Of a DNA stretch of 64,000 bases, positions 1 to 10,739 are shown piece by piece (positions within the stretch are counted from its first letter, which is position 1; each line of letters starts with the position of its first letter). Where the stretch lies: assembly GCA_028752905.1 (NCBI GenBank), contig JAQNBH010000002.1:39578349-39642348 (forward strand). The letters run 5' to 3'. The position numbers and the translations under genes are program-made. The notes under the pieces were generated by a model, which was not told the origin of the DNA, did no database searches, and saw nothing but the letters and a program-made list of their open reading frames with translations. The stretch comes from Cladorhizidae sp. MBARI D1340-BT2 (lineage: Eukaryota; Porifera; Demospongiae; Poecilosclerida; Cladorhizidae).

Positions 1-880
1 GAAACCTCGTTCATATGGAAGCCCAGTGATTGCTGTACATCCTGATTTTTTAATGAAACCCAAGGACCAAATATCCAGCATTTGGCAAGCTTTTCAAAAT
101 TGAACCAACATTTATATACCATATATTTGGGCATATTCATATAATTTGACACAGAATCAAGACAATAACAATCCTAAAACTTCCTAAGACAAAACATTTT
201 GAACAGACAATATATGAATCGAATATTTGAATAGAAAAAGTATGTGTGTGTGGGTAGAATGTGGGTGTGAAGAATGAAGGAGAGTGAGAGAGTAGCATTG
301 TAATACATGTTGTGTGTGTGTGTGTAGAAGGGCAAGACCAGGCTCTATCAACACTTCCCAGGCATCTAGAACACAAAGACACAACAATAGAGAAAAATGC
401 ATTATTAGACAAAAGTATCCACACTTTTTACCAAGAGGCACGGACATACACCATACACAACTTATATTTCATGGTCACGAGAACAAAGAGAATACATGCA
501 ACACTAATATTCCACCAAGGTATGATACGGTCAGATCCAATGCACAAATGAACCTACAGTAACCACACTCATTTAGGCTTTCATGCCTCGAACCATTTTT
601 ATGCACACCAAACAGAAGTAGAAGGGGGAAATGACCTAGTTGCAAATTGAGACGTTCTAGCTGGGATGTAGGAAACATACAAGGCCTATACGCCAGCGAG
701 AAGAATAGGAACCAATCAATGTTTTTACTAAGCTAATCCGAAGATCTAAATAACTATCCTGCCTCTTATGTAGAGAAGTGTTTGAAAAAGAAAACAGATA
801 AAGGCATTCAATAAAGGCGTTCAAAAAAAAAACTTCTACCAGAGCAGACCAAAGAATGGGCTACTACAATTTCGGTAGAA
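1..880. other. Anonymous non-coding sequence
   Basis: I see no convincing gene. There are short TG runs near 240-262 and 310-326, and the open frames here are short, overlapping on both strands and without recognisable domains. It adjoins the 3' side of PB-A, but I found no TTAA-type terminal repeat marking that end. Confidence 0.5.
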
Positions 881-882
881 AA

Positions 883-2880
883 TCAAAGAGATGGTGGAAG
901 GGGGTGTTTGCATATTTGGTAGACACCCCTCATGAATGATTGATAATCAGGTAAACAGGGAGGGGGGCAAGACACATTCAGTCGAGAACCATCAAGCTGA
1001 TGATGTTTCACAGTTGGTTGTTGTCCTTGCCACAAAGCTGCATGCATATTAGTCATCATGTCAATCACACCCTTGTCTACCCACTAAAGCCAGGAGTGAA
1101 CTATTTGATCTGTAATCATATTTTCCTCTATTCTTCCACTTTGTAAGTAACTCCTTAGGAAAGTTTTTCCTATTAGGCCTAGCTGTGCCACATGCACCAA
1201 CCCCTCTAATAGTCATTGTGTGAAATAAATTAGGACTTGTATAAAAGTTATCCATGTATACCTGAAAGTTCTTGTGCTCAAATCCCTCCAACAAATCTAA
1301 CACTACCCGACTACACAAACCTGTACTATCTCCTGTTTCCACATTCTTCCCAGTATAAATTTGTAATCGATAAATATAACCATTCCTTGCATCCAAAAGC
1401 ACAAATACTTTTATGCCCCATTTCGTAGGCTCATCCTTCATATATTGCTTGAAGCCAAGCCTCCCTTGATAGGGAATCATGGCTTCATCAATGCTAAGCT
1501 CCTGATGCAAACAATACTCGCTTTCAAAGCTTATACAGCCTATCATAATTGGGATTACCAGATGTTACCTGTGAGCTAGCAATGGAGTTGACATGCATGT
1601 AGCCGCATCAACTGCCTAAACCTCCAAAGGGGCATTACTCTACTCACCAAACTACATGACAAATCAGGATATTCACAGGACCAGTACATGTCTATATGGG
1701 GAAGTTTTGAAATGCCCATAACAATCAAAAGTTCTACAAAAGCCTCCATTTCTTCTTCACATGTATCATGCCAATTATGGGGGAGCCCCACCCTAGAAAC
1801 ATACATATTAGTCTCTCTCACATGGAGGTCCCACACGTCAATAGTTTTAAAAAAAGATAAAAAGCACCTAGTAACGAACTTGTTACACCGAGCAAAGCTG
1901 AGTTTGGGCCAGAATTGTCTCTTTTTTTCTCCAGCAGACCTTCGACTGGTATTATCTGATAACTAGTGCTAGATGAGCTAGCCTTACTACTACAAACTCG
2001 GGACTGGGCCTGCCTATTACCAGTACCTTGTGGTGGTGGACTAGTAGTACTACATGAACCTCTACTATAGCACCACACCTCACATTCTCTGTAACACATA
2101 AATATGTATACAAACAAATATTCAAATATCAATTTTGATAACTTACTTATTCCAGAAGAGTCCCCTGTAGCAGATTGTAAGGACGGAGGGTCAGTAGATA
2201 GTAAGGATGGAGGGTCAGTAGATGGTAAGGATGGAGGGTCAGTAGATGGTAATAAGGATGGAGGGTCAGTAGATGGTAATAAGGATGGAGGGTCAGTAGA
2301 TGGTAAGGAAGGAGTGTTCAAATGGTCACTCTCTTCTTTAGAGGCTGAAAGGAAATATATAATAGTAACTCTACAAAATTTCCTTTGTACCAACCTACAC
2401 TAAGTCCAGAGCTCCCACAAGTAGATGGTAACAATGGATCACCTTCATCTCCAACGGACTGCCAAGAAAGAAAAGTTGATAACATAAACCTTATACGAAC
2501 GTTTTTTTTGAAAATTCAAATTCAAATTTGATAAGTAATAAAAAAGCTCAACCTACATTTATGGCTATAACTAATCTTCTTCAACTGCTACGTTAGAAAT
2601 ATTTATATCCTCAAAAAACACAAGAATAGGCTACAGTTTGGTTAGCGAATTATCTCAGAAGATTGTGGAATACAATGGCAACCAAGCGCTAAGGTAGAAA
2701 CAAACATACCATCGAGAAATCCTTCCACCCGAGCATTTTGACTTAGAGCCAGGGGATCCAGGGCACAACCATGGTAGGCATATATCTCTGGCCTTCTTTC
2801 CCACCAGAATCCGAGCCAGAGCCGCTAGTGTCATCGTCAAAAAGAAGAAAAGTTACTTCGTACAAAACAAAGCATCCTCG
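883..2880 (-). pseudogene. piggyBac transposase relic (PB-A, PGBD4-like)
   Basis: Decayed cut-and-paste transposase read on the minus strand. Upstream part (about 2790-2865) has an acidic N-terminus around LFDDDTSGSGSDSGG. A Ser/Pro-rich stretch with repeated STDPPSL follows (2185-2320). Then comes the N-terminal piggyBac domain (about 1580-1850: VRETNMYVSR, FVELLIVMGISKLP, MYWSC). The catalytic region (1061-1546) shows the first Asp in LSIDEAMIPYQGR and the second in VYMDNFYTSP. At about 905-960 the motif normally holding the third Asp reads MRGVYQI, so that Asp is Tyr. The frame breaks at about 1850 and 1550-1576 and again near 1061. The family is clear from motif order; the protein cannot be active as written. 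The sequence is distinct from PB-B, PB-C and PB-D. Confidence 0.75.
2185..2320. repeat. 24-27-bp coding minisatellite in PB-A
   Basis: Five or so copies of a unit containing GGATGGAGGGTCAGTAGATG. On the minus strand it encodes repeated S-T-D-P-P-S-L within the low-complexity N-terminal part of the PB-A transposase. Confidence 0.8.
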
Positions 2881-3062
2881 CCATCTTGAAAACCGAAGTT
2901 ATGAGCAAAAAGCGGGGCGCGGCCGGCACATATAGCAGCACGTGTAAATGACGTTTTTAGAATGATTCAGCATTCTTTTGGGCATGTGCAGCAACAAGAA
3001 TTTGGCACTTAGTTCAAATATATATTTTTATATAATTTTTTTCGCGAGTCCGATTTCCCTTT

Positions 3063-3097
3063 GCGCCATATGGCGCTTATGGCGCTTAATCGGTTAA
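3063..3097 (-). mobile_element. PB-A 5' terminus with palindrome and TTAA
   Basis: The perfect 14-bp palindrome GCGCCATATGGCGC (3063-3076) lies just inside TTAA at 3094-3097. Immediately outside TTAA begins the minisatellite ..GAGACACTTGTACTGAAC. The same minisatellite at 39781-39900 has an uninterrupted TTAA (39834-39837) at the matching place, which looks like an empty-site counterpart. This fixes the PB-A 5' end; the matching 3' end was not found. Confidence 0.6.
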
Positions 3098-3480
3098 GAA
3101 CCCGAGACACTTGTACTGAACTAGTCAATAGAGACACCTCTGTGGGGAAACAGTTGCATTTTTTTATTTTACTTATGGTTACAACTTTAGAGCTCCGTAG
3201 ATTCTGCAAACTTCATGGTATGGGTTTCATATATAGCTCAAAAGATAGGTCTCTCTGTGTGCTCTCTTTTGCTACTAAAATATGTTTCATAGGTATAACT
3301 ATGGGCAAGTTACTAGACCCTAAAGTGGAGTGACCTCAAAAACACGAATGTCAAAAACCTCAGCCTAAATAACTCCTGATTGCTAAGTGCTAAAGATTGA
3401 AATTGGTACCAGGGGCTAGAGGAAGCCCTGGGCTATTCAATGACCTTTTTCATTAGGCATTGAAATGTACCGCCTCTTTT
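3098..3480 (+). repeat. Half foldback MITE, copy 1
   Basis: Begins with a fragment of the GAGACAC minisatellite, then carries the family core (TTACAACTTTAGAGCTC, TTCATGGTATGG, GGCAAGTTACTAGACC) and ends with AAGCCCTGGGCTATTCAATG and CATTAGGCATTGAAATG. This equals one half of the palindromic elements at 22640-23325 and 24160-24855. It marks the outer edge of the left inverted arm; its partner is 39490-39780 in opposite orientation, and a further copy lies at 45010-45300. Confidence 0.7.
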
Positions 3481-4636
3481 GCCCAAAACCACTCCCCCCT
3501 TTTCAACTAGACATCGTTTGCAGAGCATGGAGACTGATAGATGGTATTTCTTAGCTGTAGCCTTGACAGATGCTTCTGCTTCCACTTCTCCAATAGCCTT
3601 ACTAACAGAAGCCTCTGTCAGTTACACGTGTAAGAAAAGAAAAAAAGGCATTTATTAACAAGACAAATATATATATATTGTTAGACTCTTCTAGTACCAC
3701 ACACTCTCTTAGACCTAACTCAACCTCACAATGCCCACCCAGCTATCTTGCCTGAGAATCCCAGAGATATATGCTGCCACCAGAGTTAGTGAAGTCTTAT
3801 TATTCTCCAAACACCAGCAACACAAACATCAGAAGTGAACAATCAGGACTAACTAATTGTTATATGCCCAGCTCTGTCTGTTCATTCTGACCAATCAAAT
3901 ACATAGAGCTAGGCATAGAGCATGTGGCTTCAAATATAATCATAAACGTAGGAAGGAGGCTGTAGCTGATCCTACATTGTGTACAATCAGCAATAGCAAC
4001 GAGACATGGCATGTGCTGATAAGTGTAATGTTCAACAGCAATAATCAAGTTAGAATTAAAAGCCCTGGAGACCCCTGAAGCTCTGACTAGGCGTAGTCCT
4101 CCTCTGCTCAACTAGAACATACAGAAATAAAACAAAGAAATAAAATGACTGAAACAAGAAACCTAAACGTTTTTATTTTAAAATATTGGATTGGCCTGTT
4201 AAAGAAAGAAAGGAAAGAAGATCGTGCCCACGTAGACCACACACCCATGTTAAACGACCCTTCATGTTTATCATGTTCACCAATATTGTACTGCTTTGGA
4301 AATCAGTGCAATGATTGGCGCCATCTAACTGGCCGTGGTCTAGTTGGATAGAGTCCTGTTATCCTTTATTTCTTTAACACACACTATATATACATGCACA
4401 TGAGTGGGGAGAACACCAGCAGCATCCTCCTTTCACACACTATATATACATGCACATGAGCTCAGGTCTGAGCTACCACACCCCCAATGATGTGGAGGAG
4501 ATCCTTGCCATGCTGGCGAGGGGGAATGGGAATAGGATACAGCGCACAGGGAGAAGACATGTCTAGTCAGTCATTAGCACCTTCACACATCAGAGCTCAC
4601 TCTTGACACCATGCCACCCACAACCACCTGACTGAC
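3481..4636. other. Low-copy segment at outer end of left arm
   Basis: No gene recognised. 3650-4636 is repeated in reverse complement at 38506-39480 with very few differences (for example a 4-bp indel near 4030 against 39095). 3481-3860 is also repeated in reverse complement near 44500-44990. Short direct repeats (CACACTATATATACATGCACATGAG) occur at 4378-4460. The stretch CGTGGTCTAGTTGG near 4333 resembles a tRNA A box but has no B box downstream. Confidence 0.6.
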
Positions 4637-5590
4637 ATGATCTGGTGTGACATGTGATGGTGTGTGACATGTGATGGTGTGTGTCATGTGATGGTGTGTG
4701 ACATGTGATGGTGTGTGATACGTTATGGTGTGTGACACATGATAGTGTGTGACATGTGATGGCGTGTGACATGTGATGGCGTGTGACATGTGATGGTGTG
4801 TGACATGTGATGGTGTGACATGTGATGGTGTGTTACATGTGATGGTGTGTGACATGTGATGGTATGTGACATATGATGGGTGTGACATGTGATGGCGTGT
4901 GACATGTGATGGTGTGTGACATGTGATGGTGTGTGACATGTGATGGTGTGTGACATGTGATGGTGTGTGACAGGTGATGGTGTGTGACATGAGATGGTGT
5001 GTGACATGTGATGGTGTGTGATACTTTATGGCGTGTGGCACGTTATGGTGTGTGACACATGATGGTGTGTGACATGTGATGGCGTGTGATGGTGTGTGAC
5101 ATGTGATGGTGTGTGACATGTGATGGTGTGTGACATGTGATGGCGTGTGACATGTGATGGCGTGTGATATGTGATGGTGTGTGACATGTGATGGTGTGTG
5201 ACATGTGATGGTGTGTGACATGTGATGGTGTGTGACATGTGATGGTGTGTGACATGTGATGGTGTGTGACATGTGATGGAGTGTGACATGTGATGGTGTG
5301 ACGTGATGGTGTGTGACATGTGATGGTGTGTGACATGTGATGGTGTGTGACATGTGATGGCGTGTGACATGTGATGGTGTGACATGTGATGGTGTGTGAC
5401 ATGTGATGGTGTGACATGTGATGGTGTGTGACATGTGATGGTGTGTGACATGTGATGGTGTGTGACATGTGATGGTGTGTGACATGTGATGGTGTGACAT
5501 GGGATGGCGTGTGACATGTGATGGTGTGTGATATGTAATGGTGTATGACATGTGATTGCATGTGACATGTGATGGTGTGTCATGTGGTTG
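4637..5590. repeat. 17-bp satellite array (left arm)
   Basis: About 55 copies of TGTGACATGTGATGGTG with point variants (GGCGTG, GATACGTTATGG, ACACATGATAG). It abuts kinesin exon 1 directly at 5591. Open frames of up to 322 codons on the minus strand (HHMSHTITCHTPSHVT periodicity) are by-products of the 17-bp period. The same array is at 37016-38505 and 33414-33573 in inverted orientation and, shorter, at 30052-30325. Confidence 0.95.
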
Positions 5591-5595
5591 CCTAG

Positions 5596-5790
5596 GTGTT
5601 AGTGGAGCAGAGGACTCGTACAGCCGGTCTGAATGCAGAGGTGATGCACAATATGTCTATGATAGACCTGGCTGGCTCGGAGCGTGCTACTGTGACATCT
5701 AATAGAGGCACGCACCTCAGAGAAGGAGCCAACATAAATCACTCGTTATTGGCACTCCGGAACTGTATCAACACCCTGGCTTCTGGCAAG
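5596..5790 (+). pseudogene. Kinesin-8 (KIF19-like) motor exon 1, copy A
   Basis: A 195-nt exon, phase 0, bounded by TTGCCTAG and GGCAAG/GTACAC. It encodes the switch II region of a kinesin motor: [18 protein letters not shown], then [19 protein letters not shown] of helix alpha-4. DLAGSER and the N-x-SL-L core are universal kinesin signatures; the wording is closest to kinesin-8/KIF19, a microtubule motor. Copy B reads [10 protein letters not shown] where this copy reads [10 protein letters not shown], so a strongly conserved Gly is Arg here. The next expected motor segment (YRDSKLT, the end of the motor domain) is absent from the following 1.5 kb, which is pure microsatellite. I call it a gene fragment. 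Confidence 0.75.
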
Positions 5791-6107
5791 GTACACACAC
5801 ACTCTCTCTGGTGGGTGAGAGGACACACACACACACACGCTCTCTCTCTGGTGGGTGAGAGGACACACACACACACACACGCTCTCTCTCTGGTGGGTGA
5901 GAGGACACACACACACACACACACACTCTCTCTCTGGTGGGTGGGAGGACACACACACACACACACACACACTCTCTCTGGTGGGTGAGAGGACACACAT
6001 ACACACACACACACACTCTCTCTGGTGGGTGAGAGGACACACACACACACACACACACACACTCTCTCTTGTGGGTGAGAGGACACACACACACACACAC
6101 ACAATCT
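5791..6107. repeat. CA-rich minisatellite in kinesin intron, copy A
   Basis: Seven to eight units of GGTGGGTGAGAGGACACACA...CTCTCTCT with variable (AC)n length. The first unit begins at the exon 1 donor. Inverted counterpart at 32895-33205. Open frames of CVCVCV/HTHTHT type are artefacts. Confidence 0.9.
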
Positions 6108-6136
6108 GGGCTGCCAAGCCAAGCGGCTAGTTCTGT

Positions 6137-7318
6137 TGACATTGTTGTGGTGTTGTCATTGTTGTTGTGTTGCCATTGTTGTTGTGGTGTTGTCGTTGTT
6201 GTTGTGTTGTCATTGTTGTTGTGTTGTCATTGTTGTTGTGGTGGTGTCGTTGTTGTTGTGTTGTCATTGTTGTTGTGTTGCCATTGTTGTTGTGTTGTCG
6301 TTGTTGTGGTGTTATCGTTGTGTTATTGTTGTTGTCATTATTGTGGTGTTGTAATTGTGTCGTCATTGTGTTGTTGTTGTCATTGTTGTTGTGGTGTTGT
6401 CATTGTGTCGTCAGTGTTTTGTTGTTGTTGTCATTGTTGTCATTGTTGCTGTGGTGTTGTCATTGTGTCGTCATTGTTTTGTTGTTGTTTTCATTGTTGT
6501 GGTGTTGTCGTTGTGTCATCATTCTTTTGTTGTTGTTGTGGTGTAGTGATTGTGTCGTCAGTGTTTTGTTGTTGTTGTCATTGTTGTTGTCAATATTGTT
6601 GTCATTGTTGCTGTGGTGTTTTCATTGTGTCGTCATTGTTTTGTTGTTGTTGTCATGGTTGTTGTGGTGTTGTCATTGTGTCGTCTGTGTTTTGTTGTTG
6701 TCATTGTTGTTGTCATTGTTGCTGTGTTGTTGTCATTGTGTCGTCATTGTTTTGTTGTTGTTGTCATGGTTGTTGTGGTGTTGTCATTGTCGTCTGTGTT
6801 TTGTTGTTGTCATTGTTGTTGTCATTGTTGCTGTGGTGTTGTCATTGTGTCGTCATTGTTTTGTTGTTGTCATTGTTGTTGTCATTGTTGCTGTGGTGTT
6901 GTCATTGTTTTGTTGTTGTTGTCATTGTGTCGTCATTGTTTTGTTGTTGTTGTCATGGTTGTTGTGGTGTTGTCATTGTGTCGTCAGTGTTTTGTTGTTG
7001 TTGTCATTGTTGTTGTCATTGTTGCTGTGGTGTTGTCATTGTGTCGTCATTGTTTTGTTGTTGTCATTGTTGTTGTCATTGTTGCTGTGGTGTTGTCATT
7101 GTGTCGTCATTGTTTTGTTGTTGTTGTCATGGTTGTTGTGGTGTTGTCATTGTGTCGTCATTGTTTTGTTGTTGTCATTGTTGCTGTGTTGTTGTCATTG
7201 TGTCGTCATTGTTTTGTTGTTGTTGTCATTGTTGTTGTCATTGTTGCTGTGGTGTTGTCACTGTTGTCATTGTTGTTGTGGTGTTGTCATTGTTGTTGTT
7301 GTCATTGTTGTGGTTGAT
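6137..7318. repeat. GTTGTCATT array in kinesin intron, copy A
   Basis: Degenerate trinucleotide-rich array built from TTGTTGTCATTGTTG, GCTGTGGTGTTGTCATTGTG and TCGTCATTGTTTTG blocks, organised in loose higher-order units of roughly 75-110 bp. It runs up to the exon 2 acceptor. Open frames above 400 codons here encode only L, V, C, S and H and are artefacts. Related arrays: 31850-32865 and 42005-44225, both inverted. Confidence 0.9.
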
Positions 7319-7327
7319 TGCTTGCAG

Positions 7328-7402
7328 CTGGTGCGTAACGTGCTGAAGGTGGATTATCACTTGTCTAACTACAAGGTCATCATTGAAGATCTCCGCAATG
7401 AG
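7328..7402 (+). pseudogene. Kinesin-8 neck/coil exon 2, copy A (donor lost)
   Basis: 75-nt exon after acceptor TTGCTTGCAG, encoding 25 residues (LVRNVLKVDYHLSNYKVI, then IEDLRNE). In KIF19-type kinesins the stretch after the motor domain has the pattern V-x-N-L-x-V-x-Y-H-x-x-x-Y-x-x-I-I-x-D-L-R-x-E, which this matches. Copies B and C continue GAG/GTGAGC, a good donor; copy A reads GAG/TTGAGC, so the invariant GT is TT and normal splicing should fail. About 50 residues expected between exon 1 and this exon are missing in every copy. Confidence 0.7.
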
Positions 7403-7830
7403 TTGAGCATCTCTATATGCAGCACACCACACACACACACCACCAGCCTATGACTACTATAGAAGCTCCTCACTCTATCTCCTCCCCCCACCCCCCCCAC
7501 CCATACACACCCACACCCACACCCACACCACTCCCATTGTAATAGATAAGTGAACTGAAGAGCTAGTGCTTCTCCCATGACTCTGACCTATGATCTCAAT
7601 GAGACAAACAGGTAAACATATACACACATCCAGTTTTAGCTACAAAAGGTGTCTTCAGCTAGTTTACTAGATTTATGTGTGATATTCAGAGTTTACTAGA
7701 ATGGTGATTGGATTACTAAAATGTATACATGGAATATTATTCAAAGGGAGGTTTTCTCTCTGCCAATGTGGTGAGCTCACTGCCTCTCTTGTTGCCATGC
7801 TCTTCCTGCCCTGTGTGTGTGTGTCTGTAG

Positions 7831-7925
7831 GTTGTGTGAGATGGTGGGGAGTGTATATGGTGAGAGGGGGAGGTTGAGGAAGCACATGGCTGACCTCGAT
7901 GCCATGGAGAGAGATACCCTGCAAG
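7831..7925 (+). pseudogene. Kinesin-8 coiled-coil exon 3, copy A (probable)
   Basis: 95-nt open segment between CTGTAG and GTAAAG. The only open frame (one leading base, then LCEMVGSVYGERGRLRKHM, ADLDAMERDTLQ) resembles the KIF19 coil after the neck, with pattern L..V..+Y.E+..LR+.+.+L. Joined directly to exon 2 it would be out of phase, so another exon is missing or it is decayed. Its distance from exon 2 is kept in all three copies, supporting common origin. Confidence 0.5.
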
Positions 7926-8144
7926 GTAAAGGGTCTGCACTGCTATAAGCTCGAGTTCAACTCAACTCATCACTAAATTCTGTGTATACTGTAGTAAGGA
8001 GGGGATATATTCTTCCTCTCCTCCTCCATCTCCTCCTCCCTCCTCTCTGCCCTCTTCTCTCATCGTATATATATCTAAGGTAACCTGGATATCTGGTAAA
8101 GGGTTGCTATTATTATTATATTATTTTGAGCTGTGTGCGTTGTA

Positions 8145-8345
8145 GTGAACTATTGGTGTGGTGTTGAGATGTTGTCTGGTCAGGTCTTGTATGTCTGCCA
8201 TGTCCACTATTGGTGTGGTGTTGAGATGTTGCCTGGTCAGGTCATCTATCTCTGCCATGTCCACTATTGGTGTGGTGTTGAGATGTTGCCTGGTCAGGTC
8301 TTCTATCTCTGCCATGTCCACTATTGGTGTGGTGTTGAGATGTTT
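8145..8345. repeat. 57-bp tandem repeat, about 3.5 units
   Basis: Unit begins TTGGTGTGGTGTTGAGATG and ends CTGCCATGTCCACTA. The right arm has only about 1.5 units (30937-31030) and copy C a partial one (41128-41190), so copy number differs between duplicates. Confidence 0.9.
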
Positions 8346-8347
8346 AG

Positions 8348-8580
8348 ATCGGAGTTCTTTTATTCTTCAGAAACTTTCGATGGCGTATCCTGCTACACTC
8401 GCCTGAGCCTTGGAAGCTGCTGGACAGAAGATGATTCCACGCGCTAGAAATGGAGAAAGAAGGGTATGCTATAAATAATTTTTATATTTGGAACGCATAG
8501 CTGCTAGCTTAGCTAAGTTGAACTCGAGGTATAATACTGAGTTTTGTACGTGCATCTCGAGGCCACAGGAACACCTATGC
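8348..8580 (-). repeat. Dispersed repeat Y, copy 1
   Basis: Reverse complement of 40468-40710 and 47685-47960, recognised by GCTATGCGTTCCAAATATAA, AAAATTATTTATAG and the segment around GAAACTTTCGATGGCGT. No coding capacity seen. Absent from the corresponding place in the right arm, so it entered or left one arm after duplication. Confidence 0.7.
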
Positions 8581-8589
8581 GGGGGACTA

Positions 8590-8968
8590 GTTGAATTTTT
8601 TAAATTTTACTTATGGTTACAACTTTAGAGCTCCGTAGATTGTGCAAACTTCATGGTATGGACATCATATATAGCTAAAAAGAGAGGTCTCTCTGTGTGC
8701 TCTCATTTGATACTAAAATATGTTTCATAGGTATAACTATGGGCAAGTTAGACCCTAAAGTGGAGGGACCTCAACAACACGAATGTCAAAAACCTCAGCC
8801 TAAATAACTCGAGATTGCTAAGTGCTAATGATTTGAAATTGGTACCAGTGGCTAGAGGAAGCCCTGGGCTATTCAATGACCTTTTTCATTAGGCATTGAA
8901 ATGTACCGCCTCTTTTTCCTAAAACCACTCATCCCTTTACATCGTTTGCAGAGCATGGAGACTGATAG
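8590..8968 (+). repeat. Half foldback MITE, copy 2
   Basis: Same half-element as 3120-3480 (TTACAACTTTAGAGCTC through CATTAGGCATTGAAATG) followed by the CATCGTTTGCAGAGCATGG segment also found at 3510-3540. It joins the 3' end of PB-B abruptly at about 8970. Confidence 0.7.
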
Positions 8969-8970
8969 AT

Positions 8971-10382
8971 CCCTCTCCTCTCCAAATCAACCAACAGACT
9001 ATGCGAGGTAAAAAAGCTGTCAAAGTAAACGTGCACGTGCCACTTGCCCTGTAGGTCCTCAGTTATGTCCTTGACCACTCTTGCCCCCAAGTGGTGTTCA
9101 ACCGCACCTTTCTTTTCCCCCGTGTAAATCTCTAACTGTGTGGAAAAAACCGTTTCGGCTATCAACCCGAACCCACACCTTGATTCCTCTTTTGATGGGT
9201 TTCAATGGCTTCAGTGATGAATGACCTTGAAAGTTGATCATAGCCTCATCGATTGCAATCTCACAGTTTGGCCTGTATATTTATGAAATTTTTGGTTTAA
9301 AATGGCTGACAAGAGGTTGGAATTTTCACTGCCCCTTGGGGAAAGTGTACAATTGTCTACAAAATGTAAAAATCTTGTAATAGTCGTGTACCTATCCCTG
9401 GATATTCTTTGGGATATAGGTTTATAATTGTGGATGGGGTCCCTCTTCCAATAGTCGTCTGTGGATGGCTGGTGATTAATTCCCATAAGGATGCTGAAGC
9501 CTATGAATGCTCGTATATCATCCTCTGTAATTTCTTTCCAAGAAACTTAGGCTTCAGCACCCATGACTTCTTCAGCATTCTTATTTGTTTGATCCCCTAT
9601 CTCTTCCACTATGTTAGGTGTTAAAAAAATTCAAATACCTCCAGTGGTGATTCCGGTATAGGAACTGTAGGTCCTACGGAATATGTGAATGGATGAATTG
9701 TAGGTGTCACTAGGTTTGGTGACCAAACTGGAGGCAATGTCTGTGTAGAAGAGACAGTGGATGGCAAGGCTGAGTAGGTGGCAGTGGAAGGAATGAAAGA
9801 GGGTGATGGTTGGATCTGTTGTTGAGTCTCTATAATGTTGAGTTGGGGCTGGGGTGGGTAAGTAGGTGTGGTTGATACTGATGTTGGTTGAGGCATGGGT
9901 GTGGTTGATTCTAATGTAAGTCGAGGCAGGAGTGGATGTCATTGTGGCCAATAATGATGTGGTTTGAGGCTGGGGTGTGGTCGATACTGAAGTAGATATG
10001 GAAGTGCATGTTGTCGATAGCAATGATGGTAAAAGGTGGCAGATAGCAGTAGTGTTTGCAGAGTCTGATGTGGAAGCAACCACGGAATCTTTTACTGAGA
10101 TGGGTGTGGTAAAAGCGGCATTAAAATGTACTTGGGTCGATGGGTTGGGTAAAGGTGTCGTGTGTAATGCGGCAGGAATCGTGAAGGAATGAGCATCTTC
10201 CTCTTCCATGTCTAAATATATTATATATATATAATTATATACATTTGTTCACTAAAATTTCCTTACCTTCCTGCAGGCCTTCAAATTCCTCATCACTTCC
10301 ATCAGTAAATGGCTCATCCAAGTCCCCATCTCCCAATGCCTTGAGGACCTCCTCCAAAGAGAAACATTGTCTTTTTGCCATT
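8971..10382 (-). pseudogene. piggyBac PB-B transposase relic, left arm
   Basis: Minus-strand counterpart of 28172-29690. Exon 1 starts MAKRQCFSLEEVLKALGDG near 10380, with a GT..AG intron (about 10212-10265), then a Ser/Thr/Pro-rich linker and the piggyBac domain (IGINHQPSTDD-like motif near 9470; second catalytic Asp in VYFDSFFTS near 9000). It shares the linker frameshift of the right-arm copy. It has a private deletion at about 9630 (FEFF instead of FERFL), a deletion removing most of the first catalytic Asp region near 9270-9300, and it is cut at 8970 by a half MITE. Inactive. Confidence 0.75.
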
Positions 10383-10739
10383 ATAGTTAACATATAGTTA
10401 ACTCTTTGACTGCGGTGGACATATATATATGTCCAACAAAAATTGCACTCATACGTGGTGGACATATATATATGTCTGTAAAGGACTAATGCTTTATTGA
10501 CTCGCAGTAAGGTGCTGCTTATCAATACAGCCACTCACTGAAGCATCTGCCTATTGTCTGCTTATTGGTACAGCTTGCTCACAGTGTTTAATTCACTTGT
10601 ACTGACCTGGAATTATCAACTATCTTTGGACAAAGCGTGGTTATGTAAGGTGGTTATGTACCTTCACTCTAGATGCTTGATAGAGTATTATGCTGAATAC
10701 AAGTGATGGAGGGATAATTATTATAATAGAGCTGAAGTG

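Noticed and set aside
4330..4360. Possible tRNA or tRNA-derived SINE (CGTGGTCTAGTTGG)
   Set aside because: Only an A-box-like stretch; no B box, no cloverleaf and no 3' tail follows.
4583..5583. Open frames up to 322 codons in the 17-bp satellite (H, T, S, M, V-rich)
   Set aside because: Pure periodic translation of a tandem repeat, open in several frames and on repeated copies; no start context or unique sequence.
6069..7453. Open frames above 400 codons made of L, V, C and S
   Set aside because: Translation of the kinesin-intron microsatellite; three frames are open in parallel.
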